A DNA stretch of 6,143 bases from Treponema sp. (GTDB taxonomy: Bacteria; Spirochaetota; Spirochaetia; Treponematales; Breznakiellaceae): the NCBI GenBank assembly GCA_031263265.1, contig JAISGE010000102.1:1-6143 (forward strand), given 5' to 3'. The notes under the pieces are model-generated. The model saw only the letters and a program-made list of their open reading frames with translations. It had not been told where the DNA came from and searched no databases. The first letter of the stretch is position 1, and the number at the start of each line of letters is the position of its first letter. This document shows positions 1 through 5,153 of this stretch, piece by piece. Position numbers and translations under genes: made by a program.

Positions 1-1
1 C

Positions 2-364
2 GGCGGCGCTGTGGGTATAGGGCTTGGGATCTTTACGATGAACGGGGGAACCATAAGTGGGAATTCCGCTTCCAATGGCGGCGGCGTGGCTGTAAATGCT
101 CACGGTACCTTTATGATGAATGGGGGGACTATAAGCGGGAATTCCGCTTCTGACACTGGCGGCGGTGTGTATGTGTGGGGCTACGGGTTAGGAGACAGTA
201 CTTTCATCAAGAACGCTGGAGGTACTATTGACGCTACCAACTCGGCGCTGAAAGGACGTGTGGCGTATGTAGATGCCAATCTATACAAGCAGCGCAACAC
301 CACCGCAGGCCCCGGCGTCAACCTTGACAGCGATGTCTCCGGCGCCCAAGGCGGCTGGGAATAA
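2..364 (+). CDS. C-terminal end of a repetitive beta-helix surface-type protein (5' partial)
   Basis: The reading frame is open from the left edge (first full codon at 2) to TAA at 362-364, so about 120 residues of a longer protein are visible. An apparent GTG start at 11 lies inside the repeat pattern and is not taken as the real start. The sequence contains two copies of a 26-residue unit of the form MNGGTISGNSAS...GGGV, preceded by the tail of a third. Short beta-strand-like segments rich in Gly, Asn, Thr and Ser, with recurring GGGV and SGN motifs, are typical of right-handed parallel beta-helix proteins; the pattern recalls Pmp-like and spirochaete repeat proteins. After the repeats comes a non-repetitive tail of about 50 residues ending in GGWE. 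No autotransporter barrel, membrane anchor or sorting signal follows. Surface or secreted location and an adhesin-like role are inference; the real function is unknown. Confidence 0.75.
   Translation, partial: GGAVGIGLGIFTMNGGTISGNSASNGGGVAVNAHGTFMMNGGTISGNSASDTGGGVYVWGYGLGDSTFIKNAGGTIDATNSALKGRVAYVDANLYKQRNTTAGPGVNLDSDVSGAQGGWE
38..169 (+). repeat. Tandem 78-bp coding repeat (two copies)
   Basis: Copy 1 begins at 38 and copy 2 at 116, a period of 78 nt (26 codons). The first roughly 50 bases of each are near-identical; for example the 14-mer GGGAATTCCGCTTC lies at 59-72 and again at 137-150. The second part of each unit is variable in sequence and length, so the repeat is a conserved block plus a variable block. 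The partial unit before position 38 shows the array continues to the left outside the window. Confidence 0.8.
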
Positions 365-379
365 GGCTTCCCTTGGGCG
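343..379 (+). repeat. Inverted repeat spanning the stop codon
   Basis: CGCCCAAGG (343-351) and CCTTGGGCG (371-379) are perfect 9-base inverted arms. The 19-base loop contains the TAA stop of the upstream gene. A competing inner hairpin, GGGAA (357-361) with TTCCC (368-372), is also possible. No T-run follows, so this is not a standard intrinsic terminator; it could stabilise the mRNA 3' end. Confidence 0.4.
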
Positions 380-410
380 GGGGTTGTCTCTGCTCGTTAT
401 GCAGTGTACT

Positions 411-440
411 GCGGATGGCTCCTCCGTTATTTTATATGTT
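411..440 (+). terminator. Possible weak terminator of the beta-helix gene
   Basis: A short stem, CGGA (412-415) with TCCG (423-426) and a possible outer G-T pair, is followed at once by a T-rich stretch (TTATTTTATATGTTTTT). Position, about 50 bases after the stop codon, fits termination of the upstream gene. The stem is only 4-5 pairs, so this is tentative. A small perfect palindrome (GCAGT-GT-ACTGC, 401-412) lies just before it. Confidence 0.3.
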
Positions 441-691
441 TTTACACTGCTGTCTGGTTTAAATGAGGGAAAAACAAAATAGCTTGTATTTCGATCTTTT
501 TAATGGTATAACAGTACGTTCCCTGGCTGTCATGGACATGCGCTCTGGTTATTAAGGCCATTAGCCTATATCAGAAACATCAAGAGGTAATGTATAGCCC
601 TTGGTGATGGCCCCGGCTGTTTTTCTTACTCCCTTATGCCCAGTTCCTATTTAATTTTTCCAGGAGATATCCAAGCTTTCCCTAGCTGCTG

Positions 692-721
692 TTAGGTACA
701 ATACCTAAAAATTGATTTTTA
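692..721. promoter_or_regulatory. Two adjacent inverted repeats, candidate operator
   Basis: TTAGGTA (692-698), spacer CAA, TACCTAA (702-708) is a perfect 7-base inverted repeat. It runs into a second one, TAAAAAT (706-712), spacer TG, ATTTTTA (715-721). Both end about 12-25 bases upstream of the proposed -35 box of the sigma-factor gene, where an activator or autoregulator would bind. The second is pure A/T and could be partly a base-composition accident; the first contains G and C and is less easily explained so. A role as a weak terminator hairpin cannot be excluded. Confidence 0.35.
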
Positions 722-732
722 ACAAAATTCCG

Positions 733-761
733 TAAACAGTTCTCTATGATAAACGTATAAT
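733..761 (+). promoter_or_regulatory. Candidate promoter of the sigma-factor unit
   Basis: A -35-like TAAACA (733-738, 4 of 6 matches to TTGACA) is separated by 17 bases from a perfect TATAAT (756-761). The first ATG of the sigma gene follows after only 5 bases, so transcription would start on or next to that ATG, consistent with a leaderless message. A second TATAAT (761-766) overlaps the first and TATGAT lies at 745-750, so the exact box used is uncertain in this AT-rich stretch. Confidence 0.45.
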
Positions 762-766
762 ATAAT

Positions 767-1345
767 ATGCGAATGATTGATGGCCGTCAGATGGAACAAA
801 TAATAACAGACGGGCATATAGATTCCCAGGAAAAATTTGAAATATTATGGGAATATTATTATCCGCATCTTTTGGTTTATACAGGTTCATTTAAAGGATT
901 ATCGAATATTGATCCTAAAGATATTGTTTCTGATATTCTCTTTAAGGTATTTAATAATCTGCATAAATATAACCGAAGATATTCCTTATCAACATGGGTT
1001 TATAATATAGCAAAAAATCATTTAATAGATGCGTATAGAAAAAGCAAAAGAAGCACCAGGACAGTTTCTATTGACGAAATTGCTGAGCAGGATATAATTG
1101 ACCAGAGGAGAGACAATAATATTGTTGATAAGGTGATAGAAAAAGACAGCATTGAAAAATGCAGGCTATGTATAAAATCATTGAATAAAAAAGATCAAAG
1201 GATGATTTTCCTAAAATATTATGAAGGGCTTAACTCAAAGGAGATTGCCCTTATAGAGGGTTTGTCTCATAATACGGTCCGTAAACGGTTAATGACCATT
1301 CGATTGCATATCAAGAAACTATTGGGAGATGATTATGAAAATTAA
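767..1345 (+). CDS. ECF-type RNA polymerase sigma factor
   Basis: A 192-residue protein, the usual length for extracytoplasmic-function sigma-70 factors, which carry only regions 2 and 4. Region 2 covers about residues 22-95: region 2.2-like core-binding helix DIVSDILFKVFNNL (52-65), then the -10 recognition segment STWVYNIAKNHLIDAYRK (75-92). A charged linker (about 96-131) leads to region 4 (about 132-186), with the helix-turn-helix NSKEIALIEGLSHNTVRKRL (156-175) for -35 recognition. It would direct RNA polymerase to a dedicated promoter set. In-frame ATGs at 767, 773 and 791 all lack a Shine-Dalgarno sequence; 767 is chosen because the -10 box places transcription start there. The 3' end overlaps the next gene. 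Base composition is strikingly AT-rich (a sampled line is 27% G+C), suggesting transfer. Family is clear; subgroup and regulon are unknown. Confidence 0.9.
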   Translation: MRMIDGRQMEQIITDGHIDSQEKFEILWEYYYPHLLVYTGSFKGLSNIDPKDIVSDILFKVFNNLHKYNRRYSLSTWVYNIAKNHLIDAYRKSKRSTRTVSIDEIAEQDIIDQRRDNNIVDKVIEKDSIEKCRLCIKSLNKKDQRMIFLKYYEGLNSKEIALIEGLSHNTVRKRLMTIRLHIKKLLGDDYEN

Positions 1346-1634
1346 TATGCTAATTAGAAGCGTATTTGAAAAAGAAGTAAGGCAATTTGAAACCTACGTT
1401 CCTCCGTATAATGGCTTTGCTATCTCTGAAGACGAGGGAAAAGACAAAAAAGAAGGGCATGTTTTTTGTTTTTTGTCCATTATTACGATCTCGGTGCTAT
1501 CAATATTTTTGTTAAATACAGGAATGTTAAGAAGTCCCCTGGTTATTGAATGGACAAATATTATAAACTTAATACCGGAAGATTTTGCGGTGGCATTTTT
1601 TGAATTTATAGGTGCAATTAGTTCTTCTGTGTGA
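1335..1634 (+). CDS. Small single-span membrane protein, candidate anti-sigma factor
   Basis: A 99-residue protein that I do not recognise by sequence. The start at 1335 is preferred over ATG 1329 because GGGAG (1324-1328) sits 6 bases before 1335 but directly abuts 1329. It overlaps the end of the sigma gene by 11 bases, implying translational coupling. Residues 1-41 are hydrophilic (FEKEVRQFETYVPPYNGF near the start, then an acidic and lysine-rich stretch), residues about 42-62 form one hydrophobic span, and about 37 residues follow, ending hydrophobic. A cytoplasmic N-terminus, one span and a short outer part, encoded immediately after an ECF sigma gene, is the usual arrangement of an anti-sigma factor. 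However, it has no zinc-binding HxxxCxxC motif, and 41 residues is short for a sigma-binding domain. The role is an inference from position and topology. Confidence 0.7.
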   Translation: MKINMLIRSVFEKEVRQFETYVPPYNGFAISEDEGKDKKEGHVFCFLSIITISVLSIFLLNTGMLRSPLVIEWTNIINLIPEDFAVAFFEFIGAISSSV

Positions 1635-1667
1635 GGAATGATTATTTTATTTTAAGGAGCGTATTTT

Positions 1668-2120
1668 ATGCTTAATTATCTGCTTGCCGTTATGGCAATA
1701 GGAATCAGTTTTGTTTTAACCGTTGTGTTTTCCGGCGGAATCATAACCGACTATTTTGACATACTTTGTATCATTCTTATGGTTATTTTCCCTTTCCTGT
1801 ATCAATGGGCATTATTTGGCTCTTCAGGCGTCAGGAAGGCATTTATGACGGGCTTCAAAAAAGCCGTATCAATAGAGGACATAAAACTGGCGCAGTTTTT
1901 TTTCAAGTCCTATACAAAAATAGTGTGGTTTTCCGCGCTGTTATTTATTGTTACCGTAAACCTTTCAATGCTCATCCATCTGGAAGATCGCAGTGCACTT
2001 GGCCCAAATATTCGATGGATGTTAATATTTCTTTCATATGCAATAATAACGCAAGTGGTTGTTATTATTCCTTTTCTTGTTATTTTGAAAAGAAGAATGA
2101 TAGAATTGATTGAAATATAA
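1668..2120 (+). CDS. Four-span membrane protein resembling MotA/ExbB/TolQ proton-channel subunits
   Basis: A 150-residue protein with a good ribosome site (AAGGAG 1654-1659, 8 bases before ATG), 33 bases after the previous stop, so probably in the same operon. Four hydrophobic spans are visible at about residues 3-25, 30-52, 85-105 and 115-140, with a basic loop of about 30 residues (53-84) between spans 2 and 3. The span 3 to span 4 segment, LEDRSALGPNIRWMLIFLSY (105-124) followed by PFLVILKRR, matches in pattern the MotA segment LDDPS..GP....LL...Y....... P....LKR. The span 1-2 region (SGGIITDYFDI) also fits the MotA N-terminus. The large cytoplasmic loop of true MotA is much reduced and the span 3 proline is absent, so a working flagellar stator subunit is unlikely. 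No MotB/ExbD partner is encoded nearby. The family link is by recalled pattern only; function is unknown. A sensor or effector of the sigma system is plausible. Confidence 0.75.
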   Translation: MLNYLLAVMAIGISFVLTVVFSGGIITDYFDILCIILMVIFPFLYQWALFGSSGVRKAFMTGFKKAVSIEDIKLAQFFFKSYTKIVWFSALLFIVTVNLSMLIHLEDRSALGPNIRWMLIFLSYAIITQVVVIIPFLVILKRRMIELIEI

Positions 2121-2200
2121 AGGTCGCGCCGACAAGCCTTTACGACCAACACGGGGTTTAGAGCGAAAAATCAGCCTAATCTGGGCAATCTGTGGACCGT

Positions 2201-2279
2201 GCTTGGAACATCCGCCGGCACACCTAGGGTAAGGGGGCATAAAAGGCACCCTTACCTTCTTAGGGTCCCTATTCCAAGC
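2201..2279. terminator. Nested inverted repeats between convergent genes, possible bidirectional terminator
   Basis: Core stem GGTAAGGG (2228-2235) and CCCTTACC (2249-2256) has perfect 8-base arms around a 13-base loop. CCTA (2223-2226) with TAGG (2261-2264) can extend it across an internal loop, and GCTTGGAA (2201-2208) with TTCCAAGC (2272-2279) forms an outer perfect 8-base pair of arms that reaches into the last codons of the HEAT-repeat gene. Location between two convergent genes fits a shared transcription stop, but no clear T-run follows on either strand. The remaining intergenic bases (2121-2200) hold only a short GGTCG/CGACC pair (2122-2126 and 2143-2147). Confidence 0.4.
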
Positions 2280-3717
2280 CCATGTGTTCCAGGGTGTTCC
2301 GGGCTTTCCGGGCCAGGCTGGTGTTTTTTGGGTCATCCCGTAGGGTACGAAGTTCTGGAGCAAAAGAGCGAAGCTCGTTTAGGGAGATCATATCCAGGGC
2401 AGTGGATTTTTCTATGACTCCTCCAGAATCCAAGAAACGACGGACTTGGGTTTCTATCTTCCCGGTTTTTGCCCGGCTAAGGACACCCAGAAAACTGTTG
2501 TACAGGCTGGTTTGCTTGGCCTTTTTTGCTTCATCCAATTCAACGATCACCTTTTCAAGGTAAGTCCCTGGGTCATTGGCGATGAGCATCTCCGCGGCCC
2601 GGATTCTGATCCGGCTGGCATGTTTGCGTTCAGTAAAAAGTTCTTCAAGAACAAGCTTGGCTTCGGCGTTTCCTATGGCGCCTAGGGCTTTTATGGCCTC
2701 ATCCCGTACGTTAGGAACCTCGTCCCGTTCAGCCCGGTATTGGAGGTAAGGTATGGCTGCGGTTAATTTTCGGGTACCTGCAGCACTGGCAGCACCGATA
2801 CGGGTACGGTAATAAGAATCCCTGAAACTTTCCAGAATCGCATCATCTACGGATTTCCCTGAAAAAGGTCCTAAGGCAGCCACCGCAGTGGAACGGACAT
2901 TGGGATCCGTAGAGGATAAGGCCTCGAGAATCCCGTCCAGACCAGAACTGTCTCCGATTTTTGCCAGCCCTTCCAAGGCCGCCATGCGCAAGACCCCTCG
3001 TTCCTGGCTGTTTCCGGCAATTTCGCTCAAAAGGGAAACCCCGGTCTGAGAACCGGTTTCTCCCAAGGCAACGATAAGTTCCCGGCGGTTTTGGTCCGGC
3101 GGATTCTCGTAGGTATAGAAGTCAATCAAGTATGCCGCGGTATCATCTTTGTTTTTAGTACTCCCCCCTGAGGCTACCCGGCCCAAGGCCCTGAAGGCTA
3201 CATCCATGAACTGGGCTTCCTGAGCATCCAGCAGTTGCTCCAGAGGCCCAAGAGCATCAAGGGCTTTAACTTTCCCTAGATAATCAATGGCCGCCATAAC
3301 CGTTTCAAAGGCCTCATCATCCCGTTCTTCTATGGCCTTGACCGCCCGTTGCTCAAGACCCTTCTTGTTCCGGTCACCGAAAAAGGTAAGCACGCCAGAG
3401 AGGATATGCTGATTCCGGGTGTTTCTGGTCAATGCAATGAGTTCATCATCCAGGTTATTTTCGCTTTTAGACTGACTTGATGCCTCATTACTGCTGCGCT
3501 CACTTTTTAAGGTCTGGATTAAGGCGGCGATCTCGGTTTCCGTACCATACCGAATGGTATCCATCCGCTGCTGTTCCTCTGATTTGGTCACCGCACTTTC
3601 CGCAGCAAAGGCCAGGTTTGCGGGAAGAAGCATCCCGCAAAAACAGTACCAAAACAAGAAAAACAGTACGCCCGAAGAAGTCGTTAACGAGCAAGCCGTT
3701 GAAGTGGTGTATTTCAT
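2269..3717 (-). CDS. Exported HEAT-repeat protein
   Basis: A 482-residue protein. The start is supported by GGAG (plus-strand CTCC 3725-3728) 7 bases ahead and by the ATGA overlap with the tgt stop. Residues 1-38 look like a signal peptide: a long N-terminal part with Lys2, a hydrophobic core at about 16-37, and a likely signal peptidase I site LAFA|AES at 38/39, so the mature protein is probably periplasmic. From about 90 to 480 it is almost all helical and contains repeated HEAT or PBS-lyase-like units, for example at about 151-183, 211-235, 241-268, 271-285, 304-330, 335-362, 368-395 and 436-462. Units such as DPNVRSTAVAALG and PNVRDEAIKALGAIG are characteristic. Such superhelical repeats serve as protein-binding scaffolds; there is no catalytic domain. 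Residues 71-90 are a low-complexity Ser/Glu/Asn linker. The partner and specific function are unknown. Two Cys residues in the signal (25, 27) do not form a convincing lipobox. Confidence 0.85.
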   Translation of the reverse strand: MKYTTSTACSLTTSSGVLFFLFWYCFCGMLLPANLAFAAESAVTKSEEQQRMDTIRYGTETEIAALIQTLKSERSSNEASSQSKSENNLDDELIALTRNTRNQHILSGVLTFFGDRNKKGLEQRAVKAIEERDDEAFETVMAAIDYLGKVKALDALGPLEQLLDAQEAQFMDVAFRALGRVASGGSTKNKDDTAAYLIDFYTYENPPDQNRRELIVALGETGSQTGVSLLSEIAGNSQERGVLRMAALEGLAKIGDSSGLDGILEALSSTDPNVRSTAVAALGPFSGKSVDDAILESFRDSYYRTRIGAASAAGTRKLTAAIPYLQYRAERDEVPNVRDEAIKALGAIGNAEAKLVLEELFTERKHASRIRIRAAEMLIANDPGTYLEKVIVELDEAKKAKQTSLYNSFLGVLSRAKTGKIETQVRRFLDSGGVIEKSTALDMISLNELRSFAPELRTLRDDPKNTSLARKARNTLEHMGLE

Positions 3718-4850
3718 TGAGTATCTCCAGCATAACAGGTTAAAAACGCCTGCTTAAATGATAAAAACCGATCCTCCTCAATGGCCTTGCGGGCATTCCG
3801 TACTAGGTCATGCAAAAAATACAGGTTATGGAAACTTGCCAGCATAGCGCAGAGGATCTCCTGGGTTTTAAAAAGGTGCCGTAGGTATGCCCTGCTATAG
3901 GTTCGGCAGACTTTACATGCACATACTTCATCTATCGGCCTAAAGTCAAGGCGGTTTGCGCTTTTTTTGAGGGCCAGCGGCCCCTGCCGGGTAAACACAT
4001 GGCCGATACGACCGGTTCTGGTGGGAAGCACACAATCGAAGAGGTCGATGCCCTGTTCAATGGCCGCCAGGATGTACTGGGGAGTGCCGATTCCCATAAC
4101 ATACCGGGGTTTCTCCTGGGGCAAGCGGGATGTAGTATAGGCCAGGTACTCCAAAAACACCTCTTTAGGCTCCCCTACGGAGAGGCCTCCGATAGCGATC
4201 CCCGGAGTTTCCGAGGCAATCACCGCTTCCACGCTTTGTTCTCGCAGATCCTTAAAAAAATTACCCTGGACAATGGAAAAGAGCTTCCCCTGGTATCCTG
4301 CACGTACCTGGGCCTCCCAGGCCTGCTTTGCCTTATCAAGCCACTGGTTGGTAATCCGGAGACTTTCCTTGGCCTTTTTATAGGGGCTTTCCCAAGGAGT
4401 ACACACATCAAGCTGCATCTGTATATCACTGTTGAGCAGGGCCTGAATCTCCACAGCCTTTTCAGGGCTTAAGATATGGGAGGAACCGTCAATGTGAGAA
4501 CGGAATTCAACCCCTTCATCTCGTATCTTTCTAAGACGCGCCAGGGAAAAGACCTGATACCCTCCTGAATCAGTTAAAATATTGCCCGGCCACTGCATAA
4601 AACTATGGAGGCTCCCTGCGGCAGCAATCACCTCGGTCCCTGGTCTGAGGTACAGATGGTAGGTGTTGGCAAGAATGATCTCGAAGCCTATCTCCATCAG
4701 GTCTTCCCTGGTGAGGGCCTTAACCGTTCCATTGGTTCCCACCGGCATGAACGCAGGGGTTGAAACCGGGCCGTGAGGTAAAACCATACGCCCAGTCCGG
4801 GCATGACCCGTAGGATCCCTATGGTACAAGGTAAAAAATGGTTCCCGCAT
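3714..4850 (-). CDS. tgt: Queuine/preQ1 tRNA-ribosyltransferase (tRNA-guanine transglycosylase)
   Basis: A 378-residue protein of normal length for bacterial Tgt, which swaps guanine-34 of GUN-anticodon tRNAs for preQ1 in the queuosine pathway, in the cytoplasm. Seen directly: TPAFMPVGTNGTVKAL (31-46); DSGGYQVFSL (94-103) with active-site Asp94; QLDVCTP (146-152); GGLSVGEP (221-228); VMGIGTPQ (251-258); LFDCVLPTRTGR (270-281) with the likely nucleophile Asp272; and the zinc site Cys310, Cys312, Cys315, His341, with the spacing of the Zymomonas enzyme. Cys150 and Val224 occupy positions that in bacterial enzymes go with preQ1 rather than queuine use. Val149 sits where I recall Glu being usual in bacteria. 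ATG 4850 gives the standard N-terminus; there is no Shine-Dalgarno sequence, and a promoter ends 6 bases upstream. The stop overlaps the HEAT gene start (ATGA), so the two are co-transcribed. No queA or other queuosine gene is in view. Confidence 0.97.
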   Translation of the reverse strand: MREPFFTLYHRDPTGHARTGRMVLPHGPVSTPAFMPVGTNGTVKALTREDLMEIGFEIILANTYHLYLRPGTEVIAAAGSLHSFMQWPGNILTDSGGYQVFSLARLRKIRDEGVEFRSHIDGSSHILSPEKAVEIQALLNSDIQMQLDVCTPWESPYKKAKESLRITNQWLDKAKQAWEAQVRAGYQGKLFSIVQGNFFKDLREQSVEAVIASETPGIAIGGLSVGEPKEVFLEYLAYTTSRLPQEKPRYVMGIGTPQYILAAIEQGIDLFDCVLPTRTGRIGHVFTRQGPLALKKSANRLDFRPIDEVCACKVCRTYSRAYLRHLFKTQEILCAMLASFHNLYFLHDLVRNARKAIEEDRFLSFKQAFLTCYAGDTQ

Positions 4851-4856
4851 AGTTTT

Positions 4857-4885
4857 ACTATACTTGATATACCTGCGGTGGGCAA
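4857..4885 (-). promoter_or_regulatory. Promoter of tgt, positioned for a leaderless mRNA
   Basis: Read on the minus strand: TTGCCC (plus 4880-4885, 4 of 6 matches to the -35 consensus), exactly 17 bases, TATAGT (plus 4857-4862, 5 of 6 matches to the -10 consensus), then 6 bases to the ATG at 4850. The expected transcription start falls on or next to the A of the ATG, which agrees with the missing ribosome-binding site. Transcription further upstream from the 5'-nucleotidase-like gene is also possible. Confidence 0.55.
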
Positions 4886-4950
4886 AGGGAGTACGGCTTG
4901 GTTATTAAGGACGGGGTACGTCCCTTCGCTCCTACTTCTAGGCACTGTCA

Positions 4951-4965
4951 GTAATGTAACATTAC
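4951..4965. promoter_or_regulatory. 15-bp palindrome upstream of tgt, candidate operator
   Basis: GTAATGT, one central A, ACATTAC is a perfect inverted repeat with 7-base arms, starting 66 bases upstream of the proposed tgt -35 box. Degenerate relatives lie nearby: GTAATGTTAAATTA (5097-5110, 12 of 14 matches to the first 14 bases of the palindrome) and GTAACGTTAT (5122-5131). The size and symmetry suit a dimeric regulator, but the site is some distance from the promoter and no regulator gene is adjacent. Confidence 0.35.
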
Positions 4966-5153
4966 AGAATTTACAGTACCACATCCGTCCACAGGTTCAA
5001 CGGACAATATATAGCACAAGCATGCTCCTCCCCATGCCCAAAGCATCTGGTACTTCCCGACCGTACCCGTCCTGTCTGTCATCCGGCAGTTTCTTCGTAA
5101 TGTTAAATTAAAGGCTCGTTAGTAACGTTATTTCACTGCACCGCCAATAAGGG

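Larger units (their letters stand above)
365..766. other. Intergenic region with no recognisable gene
   Basis: About 400 bases without a credible coding region on either strand: the one plus-strand frame reaching in (273-482) overlaps the end of the upstream gene out of frame and has no recognisable protein character. I see no tRNA or other structured RNA. The left half holds the hairpins described at 343-440. The right third becomes AT-rich (line 661-720 is about 37% G+C and line 721-780 about 27%, counted by hand) and carries the regulatory elements of the sigma-factor unit. Confidence 0.6.
4851..5153. other. Intergenic region between the 5'-nucleotidase-like gene and tgt
   Basis: 303 bases upstream of tgt. 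It contains the tgt promoter, the palindrome at 4951-4965 and related motifs at 5097-5131, a small hairpin (GGACG 4909-4913 with CGTCC 4919-4923), and a strong minus-strand Shine-Dalgarno-like run (plus CTCCTCCCC, 5025-5033) placed 5 bases before a TTG that opens a 23-codon frame (5019 down to 4948). I see no clear terminator with a T-run after the upstream gene, no preQ1 riboswitch consensus and no tRNA. Confidence 0.5.

Noticed and set aside
365..766. CRISPR array, tRNA or insertion-sequence remnant in the left intergenic region.
   Set aside because: No regularly spaced repeats, no cloverleaf with a TTC arm, and no terminal inverted repeats or transposase fragments were found.
1668..2120. 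Annotation as flagellar stator MotA.
   Set aside because: The protein is about half the usual length, lacks the large cytoplasmic loop and the span 3 proline, and has no MotB next to it.
3999..4472. A 157-codon plus-strand frame opposite tgt.
   Set aside because: It lies entirely antisense to a clear tgt coding region, has no recognisable domain and no ribosome site; a shadow of the codon bias.
546..4910. Exact 12-base direct repeat TGGTTATTAAGG at 546-557 and 4899-4910.
   Set aside because: In about 6 kb, roughly one exact 12-base match is expected by chance, and neither copy sits at the ends of the AT-rich unit.
4851..5153. A preQ1 riboswitch upstream of tgt.
   Set aside because: No aptamer-like hairpin followed by the A-rich tail is visible, and the proposed transcript has no leader to hold one.
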